DNA of 64,000 nucleotides from Excoecaria cochinchinensis (taxonomy: Eukaryota; Streptophyta; Magnoliopsida; Malpighiales; Euphorbiaceae): the NCBI GenBank assembly GCA_947683425.1, contig CANTUQ010000161.1:434001-498000 (forward strand), written 5' to 3'. Shown one piece after another: positions 18,056-29,798 of the stretch. Position numbers and translations under genes: made by a program. Numbering within the stretch: the first letter of the stretch is position 1; every line of letters starts with the position of its first letter. The notes beneath the pieces were generated by a model. That model was not told where the DNA came from. It ran no database searches and saw only the letters and a list, made by a program, of their open reading frames with translations.

Positions 18056-20944
18056 ATGGCTTCTAATTCTGCCCATGGTGCGCGTGAGGAATCCGCCGAG
18101 AGTGTGAATCCTCCAGCTGTAGATCAGTCTGTTTCTGTTACTGTGTCGGCTCAGCATGCTAGGGTCCAGCCCGAGGCCGCAGCCATGCCCTTAGAGGCTA
18201 TGTTCAGGTTGCATCAGGACATGGCTAGGGTTTTGGAGAGAGTGACTGCTCCTAGAGCACCTATGGAGAATCTGAGGAGAGCAGGAGTTGAGGATTTTTA
18301 TGGTACTGGTTTGAATGAGTCTGAGTCTGCGGAGAGATGGTTAGATAAAGTGAAGCGTGCTTTGAGAGAGATTCGGTGTCCTCCCGACCAGCAGGCAGAG
18401 TGTGCTTTAGCTCTTCTTCAGGGGTCTGCTTTTGAGTGGTGGGAGTTGGTTTGCAGGCATCCTCAGTTACCGGATCCGATCACCTGGGAGTTCTTTGAGG
18501 GTGAGTTCATTAAGAAATATATTACTCAGACTTACAGAGATTCGAGATGGGCGCAGTTTTTGGGTTTGAGACAGAGGGCTATGTCTGTAGCTGATTATGA
18601 GAAAGAGTTTAACAGGTTATCTCGCTATGCCCCTCGAGGAGTTATGACTGATGACTTTAGATGCAAGCATTTCGAGGCTGGATTAAATGAGTCATTAAAG
18701 ATTGCTTTGATTTCCTTGATGTGCATACCTGGGATTAGCTATTATCAGATTGTTGAGGCTGCTGTGAGAGCTGAGTTGAATGAGACTGTGATGAGAGAGA
18801 GAGCTCAGAGGAGGAGTTTTTCTCGTGGAGGATATTCTTCGAGTAAGAGATCTAGGAACCCACAGGATGAGTCAGCATCTGGTCCGGCTTTTAGAGGTAG
18901 ACGTCAGGGTCCTACAGCTATGTCAGGTTCTGGTAGGGGTGGTAGAGCTGAGACTACACCAGTTTGTCCTCATTGTAGTAAGTCACATCGGGGTGAGTGT
19001 AGATGGCTTACTGGTGCATGCTTCAGGTGTGGGAGTTCTGAGCATCAGTTGGCTGGTTGTCCGAGAGGGCAGGAGGATTCGGGTTCCCAGAGAGAGGGCA
19101 GTAGGGTTGGTTCGAATGCTTCCCAGGCTACCCGTGGCAGAGGCCGAGGTCGAGGTAGAGGTGGTCGGCATAGAGATGGTGCTGCTTTTGAGTCTGTTGA
19201 GCATCCTCCTCAGGGTGCCATTAGAACATATGCTATGAGAGCCAGGGATGAACAGAATGCGCCTGATGTTATTGTTGGTAAGTTCTTACTCCATGACACT
19301 GAGTTGTATGCTCTAATTGATCCTGGTTCCACACACTCATATTTGTGCACAGATAAAATTGTTGATAAATTGCATTCAGTTGATCAGTTAGATTATGAGA
19401 TTTGTGTGACCAGTCCATTAGGGCATAGTGTCAGTGTGAGTAGAGTTTTTAGGAGTTGTCCTCTGATTGTTGAGGGAGTTGTGCTTCCAGCGGATCTGAT
19501 TGAGTTACCCTTCAGAGAGTTTGACTTGATTCTGGGTATGGACTGGTTGGGTAAGTATCGGGCTGTAGTGGATTGCCATAGGAAGACAGTTGTACTTCGG
19601 GATAGAAGTCAGTCTCTTGTGTTTTTGAAAGGTTTGGGTGCTAGTTCTGTTAACAATGTTATTTCTGCGATGCAAGCTAAGAGATTCATCAGGAAAGGTT
19701 GTGAGGCTTTTCTAGCTGTTGTGTTAGATTCCAGGAGGGATCAGGTTCAGATTGAGGGTATTTCTGTTGTGCGGGAGTTTAGTGATGTGTTTCCGAGCGA
19801 GTTGCCTGGTTTACCTCCTGAGAGAGAGGTTGAGTTGTCCATTGAGATTATGCCGGGTACTGCACCTATTTCGAGAGCACCTTATCGGATGGCTCCTGTA
19901 GAGTTGAGGGAACTTAAATCTCAGTTACAAGAGTTATTGGATAAGGGGTTTATTCGACCTAGCATATCTCCATGGGGAGCTCCAGTTCTGTTTGTCAAGA
20001 AGAAAGATGGATCCCTGCGGATGTGTATTGACTACCGCCAGATTAATAAAGTTACAGTGAAGAACAAGTATCCTTTGCCTAGGATTGAGGATTTATTTGA
20101 TCAGCTTCGAGGTGCGGGTGTCTTTTCCAAGATAGATCTTCGATCAGGGTACTATCAGTTACGAGTTCAGGATACTGATGTGGTTAAGACTGCATTTCGG
20201 ACTAGGTATGGCCACTATGAGTTTCTTGTGATGCCGTTTGGTTTGACAAATGCTCCAGCGGCTTTTATGGATCTGATGAACCGTGTGTTTAGACCATACT
20301 TAGATCGATTTGTAGTAGTGTTCATTGATGACATCTTGGTGTATTCCAAGAATGAGAGTGAGCATGAGGAGCATCTCAGATTGGTTTTGCAGATGTTGAG
20401 AGAGCATCAGTTATTTGCTAAGCTTAGCAAATGTGATTTCTGGCTTCGAGAAGTATCATTCTTGGGTCACATTGTTTCAGCTAGAGGTATTCAGGTGGAT
20501 CCAGCTAAGATTGAGGCGATAGTTGATTGGAAAGCGCCTCGAAATGTTCAGGAAGTAAGGAGTTTCCTCGGTTTAGCAGGTTATTACCGTCGGTTCGTTA
20601 AAGGATTTTCTGTGATTGCTGCTCCTATGACTAGATTGTTGAGGAAAGGAGTTAGATTTGAGTGGTCAGACAGGTGTCAGTCTTGTTTTGATCGGTTAAA
20701 GCAGTTGCTTGTTGAGGCTCCTATCCTTACTCAACCCATCTCGAGTAAGGAGTTTGTCATTTACAGTGATGCTTCTGGAGTTGGTCTTGGATGTGTACTG
20801 ATGCAGGAAGGAAAAGTTGTGGCTTATGCTTCTCGTCAGTTGAAGCCACATGAGAAGAACTATCCGACGCATGATTTAGAGTTGGCAGCTGTAATCTTTG
20901 CTTTGAAGATTTGGCGTCACTACCTGTATGGGAGAGAAGTGTAG
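18056..20944 (+). CDS. gag-pol: Gag-Pol polyprotein of element B, N-terminal part (Gag, protease, RT, start of RNase H)
   Basis: A 962-codon frame. The Gag core is at about residues 78-230 (EDFYGTGLNESES, WWELVCRHPQ, YEKEFNRLSRYAPR). A knuckle-like CPHCSKSHRGEC precedes the zinc knuckle CFRCGSSEHQLAGC (about 322), then an RG-rich linker. The protease has the DPGSTHSY active-site block (about 422). RT runs from about 600, with SPWGAPVLFVKKKDG, the catalytic FIDD (about 756) and FLGHIVSARGI. RNase H begins at about 900 (YSDASGVGLG). Known functions: particle formation, polyprotein cleavage, cDNA synthesis. Gag and Pol share one frame, as is usual in this lineage. The frame ends inside RNase H after LKIWRHYLYG because of a one-base frame change near 20930-20935; the rest of Pol is in the next frame. 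The ATG follows TTTCTTGTTTGTTTAG, a good splice acceptor. Confidence 0.93.
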   Translation: MASNSAHGAREESAESVNPPAVDQSVSVTVSAQHARVQPEAAAMPLEAMFRLHQDMARVLERVTAPRAPMENLRRAGVEDFYGTGLNESESAERWLDKVKRALREIRCPPDQQAECALALLQGSAFEWWELVCRHPQLPDPITWEFFEGEFIKKYITQTYRDSRWAQFLGLRQRAMSVADYEKEFNRLSRYAPRGVMTDDFRCKHFEAGLNESLKIALISLMCIPGISYYQIVEAAVRAELNETVMRERAQRRSFSRGGYSSSKRSRNPQDESASGPAFRGRRQGPTAMSGSGRGGRAETTPVCPHCSKSHRGECRWLTGACFRCGSSEHQLAGCPRGQEDSGSQREGSRVGSNASQATRGRGRGRGRGGRHRDGAAFESVEHPPQGAIRTYAMRARDEQNAPDVIVGKFLLHDTELYALIDPGSTHSYLCTDKIVDKLHSVDQLDYEICVTSPLGHSVSVSRVFRSCPLIVEGVVLPADLIELPFREFDLILGMDWLGKYRAVVDCHRKTVVLRDRSQSLVFLKGLGASSVNNVISAMQAKRFIRKGCEAFLAVVLDSRRDQVQIEGISVVREFSDVFPSELPGLPPEREVELSIEIMPGTAPISRAPYRMAPVELRELKSQLQELLDKGFIRPSISPWGAPVLFVKKKDGSLRMCIDYRQINKVTVKNKYPLPRIEDLFDQLRGAGVFSKIDLRSGYYQLRVQDTDVVKTAFRTRYGHYEFLVMPFGLTNAPAAFMDLMNRVFRPYLDRFVVVFIDDILVYSKNESEHEEHLRLVLQMLREHQLFAKLSKCDFWLREVSFLGHIVSARGIQVDPAKIEAIVDWKAPRNVQEVRSFLGLAGYYRRFVKGFSVIAAPMTRLLRKGVRFEWSDRCQSCFDRLKQLLVEAPILTQPISSKEFVIYSDASGVGLGCVLMQEGKVVAYASRQLKPHEKNYPTHDLELAAVIFALKIWRHYLYGREV

Positions 20945-22688
20945 GATCTTCTCGGACCACAAGAGTTTGAAGTACTTCCTTTCGCAGAAAGAATTGAACA
21001 TGAGACAGCGACGTTGGCTTGAGTTGTTTAAGGACTACGACTGCATTGTAGATTACCATCCTGGTAAGGCTAATGTAGTCGCTGACGCTTTGAGTCGGAA
21101 ATCGGTTTCAGTTTTGTTCTTGAGGCGATTCAGATGGCGTATTGGTTCGGATGGGGCTTTGCTTGCTCAGTTGCGTGTGAAGCCTACATTGAGACAGAGG
21201 ATAGTGGATGCCCAGAGAGATGATGTGAGACTTCAGTGGATTGTGCATGAGGTTAGATCGGGTAAGCAGTCAGAGTTCTCAGTTCAGGATGGGGTACTTA
21301 TGTTCAGAGATCGTTTGTGCGTGCCAGAGTCTGAGGATTTGAGGAGACAGCTCATGAGTGAGGCGCATAGTTCAGTTTTTACTATGCATCCGGGTAGTGA
21401 AAAGATGTATAGAGATATGAGACAATTCTATTGGTGGTCTGGTATGAAGCGTGATATAGTGGATTTTGTTTCCAAGTGTTTGACTTGTCAGCAGGTAAAG
21501 GCCGAGCATCAGGTTCCTTCAGGTTTGCTTATGCCTTTATCCATTCCTGAGTGGAAATGGAGTGATATCACCATGGACTTTGTTTCTGGCTTGCCTTTGA
21601 CTCAGAGGAAACATGATTCAGTTTGGGTTATTGTGGATCGGCTTACGAAGTCAGCTCACTTCTTGCCAGTTAGAGTGGACTACTCCATGGATAGATTAGC
21701 CAGTATCTATGTGGATGAAATAGTTCGGTTGCACGGTGTGCCTTTGTCCATAGTGTCAGATCGGGATCCGAGGTTTACTTCCAAGTTTTGGAAGGAGTTA
21801 CTGAGAGCTTTGGGCACTAGGTTGAACTTCAGTACAGCGTTTCATCCTCAGACCGATGGTCAGTCAGAGCGAGTTATTCAGATTCTGGAGGATATGATGA
21901 GGGCTTGTACTTTAGATTTTCCGGGCAGTTGGGACAGATATGTATCTTTGATGGAGTTTGCCTACAACAACAGTTTCCAGTCGAGCATTGGTATGGCACC
22001 ATATGAGGCTTTGTATGGTCGTCAGTGTAGGACTCCGATTTGTTGGACCGAGCTATCCGAGAGATCTATGATTGGACCCGACTTGGTTAGGGATACTGAA
22101 GAGAAGATCAGAGTAGTGCAGCGGAATTTGAAGGCAGCCAAGGATCGACAGAAGTCTTATGCCAATTTGAAAAGAAAAGATGTGCATTTTGAGATCGGGG
22201 ATAAAGTTTTCCTTAAAGTTTCTCCTTGGAGGAGAGTACTTCGATTTGGAAAGAAGGGTAAGCTGAGTCCTCGTTTTATTGGACCTTATGAGATTTTGGC
22301 TAAGGTGGGACCTGTAGCCTATAGATTAGCGCTACCGATGGAGTTAGCAAAGTTGCATGATGTGTTTCACGTTTCGATGCTTCGTCGGTACAGATCAGAT
22401 CCTTCGCATGTTCTGTCAGTTCAGGATATCCAGGTTCAGCCAGATTACTCTTATGATGAGGAACCGCGAGCTATTCTAGCCCGAGAGGTTAGGCAATTGA
22501 GAAATAAGCAGATTCCTTTGGTTAAAGTGTTGTGGATCCATCATGGAGTCGAGGAAGCGACTTGGGAACCAGAGGAGTCGATGAGAGCTCAGTATCCACA
22601 GTTATTCAGTTCAGGTGAGAATTTCGAGGACGAAATTCTTATTAGTAGGGGAGAGTTGTCACACCCCATTTGCCCCCTAGTAGAATGA
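20928..22688 (+). CDS. pol: Pol of element B, C-terminal part (end of RNase H, integrase, chromodomain), out of frame with the first part
   Basis: 586 codons. The end of RNase H includes FSDHKSLKYF. The integrase has an HHCC zinc domain (HSSVFTMHPG ... CLTCQQ, about 145-185) and a DDE core: D in ITMDFVSGLP (about 216), D in SDRDPRF (about 277), E in QSERVIQILED (about 314). The GPY-like module is FIGPYEILAKVG. A group II chromodomain-like tail (about 500-565: EEPRAILAREVRQLRN, LWIHHGVEEATWEPEE) is typical of Tekay chromoviruses and is thought to steer integration to particular chromatin. The apparent ATG is a by-product of the frame break; the true reading comes from upstream. The stop lies 32 bp inside the 3' LTR. 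Confidence 0.93.
   Translation: MGEKCRIFSDHKSLKYFLSQKELNMRQRRWLELFKDYDCIVDYHPGKANVVADALSRKSVSVLFLRRFRWRIGSDGALLAQLRVKPTLRQRIVDAQRDDVRLQWIVHEVRSGKQSEFSVQDGVLMFRDRLCVPESEDLRRQLMSEAHSSVFTMHPGSEKMYRDMRQFYWWSGMKRDIVDFVSKCLTCQQVKAEHQVPSGLLMPLSIPEWKWSDITMDFVSGLPLTQRKHDSVWVIVDRLTKSAHFLPVRVDYSMDRLASIYVDEIVRLHGVPLSIVSDRDPRFTSKFWKELLRALGTRLNFSTAFHPQTDGQSERVIQILEDMMRACTLDFPGSWDRYVSLMEFAYNNSFQSSIGMAPYEALYGRQCRTPICWTELSERSMIGPDLVRDTEEKIRVVQRNLKAAKDRQKSYANLKRKDVHFEIGDKVFLKVSPWRRVLRFGKKGKLSPRFIGPYEILAKVGPVAYRLALPMELAKLHDVFHVSMLRRYRSDPSHVLSVQDIQVQPDYSYDEEPRAILAREVRQLRNKQIPLVKVLWIHHGVEEATWEPEESMRAQYPQLFSSGENFEDEILISRGELSHPICPLVE
22647..22655 (+). other. Polypurine tract of element B
   Basis: AGGGGAGAG followed by T and the LTR start TGTCACACC. 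It lies inside the pol reading frame. Confidence 0.85.
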
Positions 22689-25169
22689 GCCTGTCTGTCC
22701 GTCTGTCTGTCTGTCTATCTGTCTGTCAGTATGTGTCAGCATTCGCATGTGTTCAGCATTTCATAGGGTTATTTCAGTAAAATGCATGATTTTGGGGTTT
22801 TATTATTGTGTGGGTACATACATGGCATTAGTGTGTGAATTAATTAGTAATTACTTGTGTACACTTGAGTATACCATATTAGGGTGTTTTTAGTTGGGAA
22901 TCAATTGTGTGCATTTACATATACCTTTGTAGGGTGTTTTAATTAGGAATGCATTATGTGTGAGTGTGTGTGTAGAGATAGGGTGTGAGTGAGTAAGTTC
23001 CACCACCAAGAAAATGACACGTGTATTAGGTTAAGGAAATAAAGAAAGAAATGAAGGAAGCGTGAAAGGAAATCAGATTCACGTTTTTCCCTTCAACCTT
23101 CATCTTCTTCTCCCTTTTCCCTTTCCTAATTACTACTTGCTATCTGCTAAATAAGTGTGGTTGTGGAAATTGGTCACTCTTACTCCTAGCTTGGTAAGTG
23201 CATAATCTTGTCCTTGTTTTACTGTCACTTTACATCTTCATCTTCTTCTTTAGGTTTAGTTTTAATTTAGGGATTTCATGTTGATGTTCATCACTGTGTT
23301 TGTGTTTAGCTGAGACTCCTCGCGATCCCAAAGGCAAGGAGATTGCTGGGAGCAGTGGGACTAAGTGAAGTGAAGTTTAGATTTCAGGTTTGGGAATGTT
23401 TATTTGTGAAATTGTGTGATTTTGAATTTACTGGAAATTTTTAGGGTTTACGTTCTTGATTTGATTTGATTAATTAGATGACGAATTGAGTTGTTTAATT
23501 GTTGCCTATGTTGTTTGAGATGATTTCTGGAAGGTAAGAACAGGTGTGTATGGTTTTAAATCAAATCGGGATTGAATCCTGTATTCTGGAATTCTGGAAA
23601 ATCGAGATGCTGTTCTTCATCGCGCGACTCGTTACAGAAGGAGGCAAGTCACGTCACGTGACCCTTGGTCACGGCGTGACATGCTTCCTGAGAAGCCAGT
23701 CGCGTGACCAGCTGAGGAATAAGCAAGTCACGCGACGTGATCTTCGGTCACGTCGTGCGACCTGCGAGGAAGAGGCAGATCACGCAACGTGATCTGCGAG
23801 GGAGAAGCAGCGTCACGTCGCGTGACCCTCGGTCACGCCGTGACCTGCATAAGCATTGTGTGATCCGCGAGGATCACGCAACGCAAGGGATGAGCAACAA
23901 ACAGGTCACGTCACGTGACCCTAGGTCACGCCGTGACCTGCCTGTTGAGAAACAAGCAGGTCACGAGACGTGACCCTAGGTCACGCCGTGACCTGCCTGT
24001 TGAGAAGGCCAGTCACGCCCAGTGACCAGCCGATCTCGCCCGTTTCTCCGCTCAGCTCGATTTTTCCGAAATTTCCTAGTTTTTAACTCAGAAATGAATT
24101 TGGGATTTCTTCTGAATGGACTTTACTGTTGTATGATGCATGTCTTACTGTTTGATGCTTCGATATGCGTGATAACATGATTTTCTGATGAAATATATTC
24201 TGTATCCTGAAATGTGATCTGTTTGACGCATAACCTGCTAGAGTCAAGTAAGTGGATAGTTAGGCATGCCTAATAGAGTCTTTAGCTGCAGCCCTCAGTT
24301 CAGTTTGGACCCCGATCAGGTCCCCGTTTGGTTCCTCGCGAACCCTTCAGTATAGAATCTTGTTTAAGATTCCCTCAGTATATAAATAACATGCTCTGAT
24401 AAATGATATAATATTTGACTTGTACCTGTGAGGTACCCTCAGTATTCGATTCGTACCCGTAAGGTACCCTCAGTACACTCGTTATCCACTGTCTAGAGTC
24501 AGCAGGTATTCTTTAAATGTTAATGGAAATGTTCTGATCTGATATGGCTTTGAATGGAATATCTGAATGAGTTTAATGATGAAATACATGATGGTTTATT
24601 CTGTAATGCATATGATGATGAGATTCTGAAAGTATGGTATTTAAATGCGGGCATGTTTATATGAATTATGCAACAGTCCTTGCATTCTGTCATTGTGAAT
24701 GTGTTATGCCTTGACGACCACTGTGAGTGGCCGTCCATAAATTATGTGTGTTTCCCCACTAAGCGTTTTATCGCTTAGCACGGTGTGTTTACCCGTGCAG
24801 GTGCGGAAGACGTTTTGCTTTGAGAGAGTCGCCGTCATCAAGCCAACACAGAAGGGTTTTAGTGTAGGGCTCAGTTTTGTATTTGTGATGATTCTTTCTG
24901 TATAGAACTCTCTGTATCAGCTTCCGCATTTGTAATATTATTTTGTTCCAGCTTATCGATCAGATCATTATTGTAATAGTTTTAATTATAGTAATGCATG
25001 ATCAGCTTTTGCTTTCTGCATGTAAAGTTTTTGATTATTCTGTATTTCTGAATGTATGTTATGAATGGATGTATACTTTGCTTTGCTTTTGTTTGGTGAC
25101 ACCTTGTCTCATACGGCATCTCACTCCTTATCGGATGGGATCGCCTACGTATGGGAAGGGGGTGTTACA
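22657..25169 (+). repeat. 3' LTR of element B
   Basis: 2,513 bp, same modules as the 5' LTR at +7,236 bp: intron 23194-23309, inverted repeats 23647-24026, domain 24233-24507, double stem-loop 24759-24799, terminal hairpin 25110-25153. It is almost identical to the 5' LTR. Confidence 0.95.
23647..24026 (+). repeat. Inverted-repeat array in 3' LTR of B
   Basis: As 16411-16790, with one visible base change (CTTCGGTCACG against CTTCAGTCACG). Confidence 0.85.
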
Positions 25170-25356
25170 AATATGTAATATGAAAAAACCAGTTTATGTA
25201 TATGTATGAAATTTGTAATGTAATGTAGCTTAAGCATGATACTTACAAATTATATGGAAATAGTTGCATGGGAATGTAGGCCTTTAATATAATGAAAGGA
25301 AATTTTATAATTCTGAACCTAATATAAGGTGTGTGGACAAGTTAATGCATTTGCTG
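25170..25356 (+). repeat. Probable end of LTR H, third segment
   Basis: Begins with the AATAT duplication left by element B and continues the AT-rich tail of H. The exact end of H is uncertain because the next LTR-like start lies at 25357 and no TTACA terminus is preserved. Confidence 0.4.
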
Positions 25357-26695
25357 TGTGACATTCCCCATCGGTCGTGGTAACACATCTATCGAAGGTG
25401 CGGTCTATTACGTACGGGTCAACCTTAAGGGCTAATATAGAATTCACCAATTTCATTTCTCTCAATTCACACAAAAATCAAAAGTTAAGAAATTCAAGGC
25501 AAAATTAGTCAAGCTATTTGAAGTTGTGTAATCCAGGTTGAATTGGTAAGTTAGTTCTTCTAATTATCTTCTTCCTCTACTCTTTTTCTTTTGATTGTTT
25601 GAAATTCTGTTGAAATGGATTAAAGATGATTATTAACATGAGATTAATTGTGATTTTGGTGAATAATCAAGTAAGAAAAGGAAAGGAAAGGAGAAGGCAA
25701 CTTGAAGCAAGTTTTGAAGGATTTTGTTCTTCAATAGGTTTGGGAATTTTCTCATGTGAATCTTGTATGTATTTGATTGATTAGAATTGAATTATACTAT
25801 GTAATAGGTATAAATTTTGTGGGAGAAAGTTAGTTTGAGGTTGGAATAGCCGGATTATAGGTCTATATAACTTGGAAAAGATTTTTAATGGAACTCTATT
25901 TTTGGGTTCACTTGAACCACTGTTGGAATTTTGATCATAAATTAGTCTATAGAGCTCCAAATGAAATGATTCTAGTTGGAACAGAACCATAAGAAACATA
26001 CCTATAATTATTTAAGAGAAATAGAAATCTGATTCTATCCCTAAGATGTGTGAAAATGCAATTGAATGTCTAAACTGGATGTTGTCTCTATTGTTGGAGT
26101 AGTTTGTGTTCTAATGAGCATAACTCTTAGGTTAAGGGTCCAAATTCGATGATTTTGATGCCAAAATAAACTAAGATATAGTGTAACAATTTTTTGAAGA
26201 GACTGTTGCCCAGAATTGTCATCTACTAGGTGGAATTCCTTAAACACAGTAGACCCAAAATTCTGATTAGTGTCTAAAATTGCCCAGTTACACTGTTGGA
26301 GCAGTTTGTATTCTAATGAGCATAAATCTTAGGTTACAAGCCTAATTGGTATTAATTTTAAACCATGATAACCATAATATATAATAAAACATTTTTTATG
26401 AGGGACTTTTGCCTTGAAATGTCGTTTGATAGGTGGAATTCCTCAAATATAGTAGTTTTGAAATTCATTTTAATGTCTAAAATTGCCAAGTTACACTATT
26501 GGAGCAGTTTGTGTTCAATTGATCATAACTCTTTTTTAATGTATCCAATTTGTATGATTTGTGTGCCATTATAAACATAAGACATAATAGAACAATTGTT
26601 ATGAAGGGAATTTTACCCAAAAATGTCATTTTCTAGGTGGAAATCTTAAAAATAGTAGATTCAAAATTCTACTAATATTCAGCAATATAAATTAC
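25357..26695 (+). repeat. LTR E, 5' part
   Basis: It starts TGTGACATTCCCCATCGG, matching the form of other LTR starts here. It has a GGTAAGT donor at 25546 and a putative acceptor at 25671, then a purine-rich exon (KKRKGKEKAT then stop, to 25705) and ATAGGTTTGGGAA. It then runs into tandem units and stops at the minus-strand LTR J. K (39447-40488) has the complementary 3' modules and may be the other half, but the flanks (TGCTG, TGTAT) do not form a target duplication. Confidence 0.55.
26095..26690 (+). repeat. Tandem repeat of about 202 bp in LTR E
   Basis: The block TTGGAG(C/T)AGTTTGT recurs at 26095, 26296 and 26499. Each unit goes on with TGAGCATAA-like, a GATTTTGATGCC-like block and TAGGTGGAATTCCT-like sequence. 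A more diverged unit can be traced before 26095. The units are well diverged, so the repeat is old. Confidence 0.7.
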
Positions 26696-29600
26696 GAGTT
26701 TTTCTTACCTTATTAATCTCGAATTTTATCCGAAAGTGTATGAAACTTGTCCAATGTTTATAAGCGAGTAATTGTTTTCTTACCTTATTAAACCAATTGT
26801 ATTCTTATGTCCAATGACAAAAACTATTCATTTACTAAACATATTTATACCTTGCTGAAAAACCTATAACTGTTCCACTATACTATTCATTTGGTCTAAA
26901 ATTCGGCAACATAACATCTGTAATCTTAACCTATTCATTTTGCAATTCAAACAATTCATAGCCCTCTCAGAGGAACAACAATTCAAATATCAAAAGGCAT
27001 TCACATTCTAAGCCAATAACTAACACTCAATACCCTAAGCATCCTAAAATAATAATATAAATCTAATGTCCATATACGTAACTAAAAATCCATCAAATTT
27101 ATACATAAGTCTAGAATAACATACAAGAATGTTCCTAACAATAGTCTTCCCCCAGTATTTATCCAACTCGAGGCATGCTAACTCCAACAATCATCATATC
27201 GGTCCCTGCATGCAGTCAATAGAAACTATATGCTGAGCAATAAATACGCTCAGTAATGGTTACAAATCCAAAGGTTTCCACTCATCTACATCATGCAACT
27301 CATGTGCATACCATGCATACTAAAATATAATATGACATTACCAAATTTAACCCTTAATCTACACTCTATACAATTACATTACAAATTAGCTAAATGATGC
27401 CCAAATAGTTTATCTCCATTTTTAGTAAGATTGAATTTAACATATTACTCGCATAATCTCAGGCCCATTTGATTCCTATATGCTTGTTCTTATTACTTAC
27501 ACGAATTCATTTATCTCATTTATGAAAAGGGTACTTATACCAAAATTTAGCGTTTTCTCACTTCATCTGATGAATTCAATTTAATTAACTTTGCCATAAT
27601 TATAATTATGAACTCATACACATTTTAAATACATTCATTAATTAATAACTTTATTTAATTCTCTATCTCAACTAATTATTACAAACTTACTTTGATTACG
27701 TACAAAACCTTCTTTTAATACTAGCATTAACAATTTTCAATTTAGTCTCTACAATTTCAATAGTTGCGAAATTTACCTTCTATAACTATTAATTACCATT
27801 TAAAAATTACTTCCATCACCATTTCCACACAACTATTATCATTAGCTTATTTCACTTAGTTATATCATTAATTTATTTAAACTTACTAAGTTTCTTACAC
27901 ACATATACAATTTAAATAATTACATTAAATTCTACATGTTAAATACACTCTTACTTAAATACAACATCACTTGAATGCACGCTCATTATTCTTTACTTTA
28001 TAATTTTTATGCATAATATTTCCAAATATTACAAGTACATATCTATAATATAACATTAATATGCATGTTATTTACCAATGAAATTCATCATTATTTATCT
28101 TACTAATAATTTCATAATTAATGTTAATATAATTATCTTAACATTAACTATATTATTATTATTATCATCTAATTCATTTATTCAATAACCTTATATTCTC
28201 TCTCTGTTTTTTTTTTTAGAATTAGAGGTCAATTATTTAATTTATATTACAATTAAAATCTTCCACTATCACTCCTATATGACAATTAAATTACTATTTA
28301 ACATCACTTAGTTAATTTCAATGCTTACTTCATTGATTCATATATAAAATATGCTATTTTTTTTAGTTAACTTCTTTAACAATTCTCTCGATTACAATCA
28401 TGCCACACTCTGCCATATTTAAGCCTTACTTCATTTCATGACATGCGAGTAAATGTGCATATATTTATGCGCACAATAGGTATGAAAAAATATATAAAAT
28501 CCCTACATTAGTAACATTATCATTCAGTGTTTCCATGCAATTTACTTAATAACTTCTTTGTACACTATTATCCTTATTGTGTTTAATTTAACCATAAAAC
28601 TATAATTACCTTGCAATAACACAAACTATCCATATTACTAGTCAAATTGCATACTAACCCTCTAATTAGCCTTATTATAGACAAAGCACATAATAGTCCC
28701 TAACTTTCACTCAAATAAAAATTTTTGCCACCCATTTTATATAATTTCAATAATGCCATCATTTCACATAATTACAATAATATCACCTACTTCACGTAAT
28801 TACAATAATATCATAACTAACATTATAATCACATTATTTTATTAATTGGTATGCAATTTACAATTTAATCCCAAAATCACATATCAAAATCACTTTACCA
28901 TTTAAAGCACTTTTGTCATTTATTCACTTTTGTCTTTTATGCCCCTCGTATAACCCCGGTAGAAATCTCCGATCTGGATACTCGAGATGTGGAGCCCACA
29001 GGTCCACTACATTTTAGAGTAATCCTGAAGGACCACTTAAGCATTTTAATTTCAATTCAATCGCTTTATCATTGAGCACTGCATTTTAAACATTGAATCG
29101 CTATGGTAGCCATCACGAATCTACCAAAGCAAAGTAAGTCACCATGACTTGCATTGCGGTATAGGTGTCTCTATGGCTAGCCAACTATATCCTGAGCTAG
29201 ATTTAACCATTAGACTAATACTAAGGGCAATTACTTTATCCATTTCATTCAATTACTTTATTTCCATTCAAAAACATAATATGGATTCACTTCACCATAT
29301 TATATTACTTAGAATACCAATATGCCAACAAGGTACATTTCACATTCAAATATTATTTTCCTACCAATTTCAAATCCAAATCATTATTTATCCAATTTTA
29401 GTATCAATTATACTATAATTTCACCTTAAGATCAAATATATCACAATATATAATATGAACATAAAACACTAATTCACTATAACAAATTCAAATAAATCCA
29501 ATTTGATTAATTCACATCCAAAATCATATCTACATGCATTTTATGACTTACATTTAACAATTAACCAAAATACTCATTAATACACATATATACTCAATTT

Positions 29601-29798
29601 CGACTAATATACAAAATTTCCTCAAAAATTCATTATTCATACTTCACTTATTACATTAACTCAATTAGTCATCAATTAACATATATACACACATACATAC
29701 ATTTCGGCCAACACTTTAAATCCTCCTTAATATTTATTTTTCATTCATTAAATATTATAAAAGCTAGAATACCCCTTAACTAACACTTGTATACAATT
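26696..29798 (-). repeat. Long minus-strand LTR J, 3' segment
   Basis: Minus-strand reading. It carries a hairpin pair at 27207-27254: CTGAGC/GCTCAG, then GCAT.. against ATGC. It also has a GGCTAGCC palindrome near 29174 and a GTGGACCTGTGGGCTCCAC block near 29000, both with counterparts at 6600-6800 in H. The left end is not sharp. The right end is the insertion site of F. The remainder is AT-rich and non-coding. Confidence 0.6.

Larger units (their letters stand above)
15421..25169 (+). mobile_element. Element B: full-length Tekay-type chromovirus
   Basis: 9,749 bp with two 2,513-bp LTRs and a perfect AATAT target duplication (15416-15420 and 25170-25174), primer binding site, gag-pol with C-terminal chromodomain, and polypurine tract. 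Reading the LTRs in parallel I found only about 3-4 differences (for example near 15655 and 16511), so this is a very recent insertion. The single obvious lesion is a frame change in RNase H near 20930. It is inserted in LTR H, beside element A. Confidence 0.95.

Noticed and set aside
18825..19238. Second plus-strand frame inside gag of B
   Set aside because: Alternate frame of the RG-rich gag linker; no independent support.
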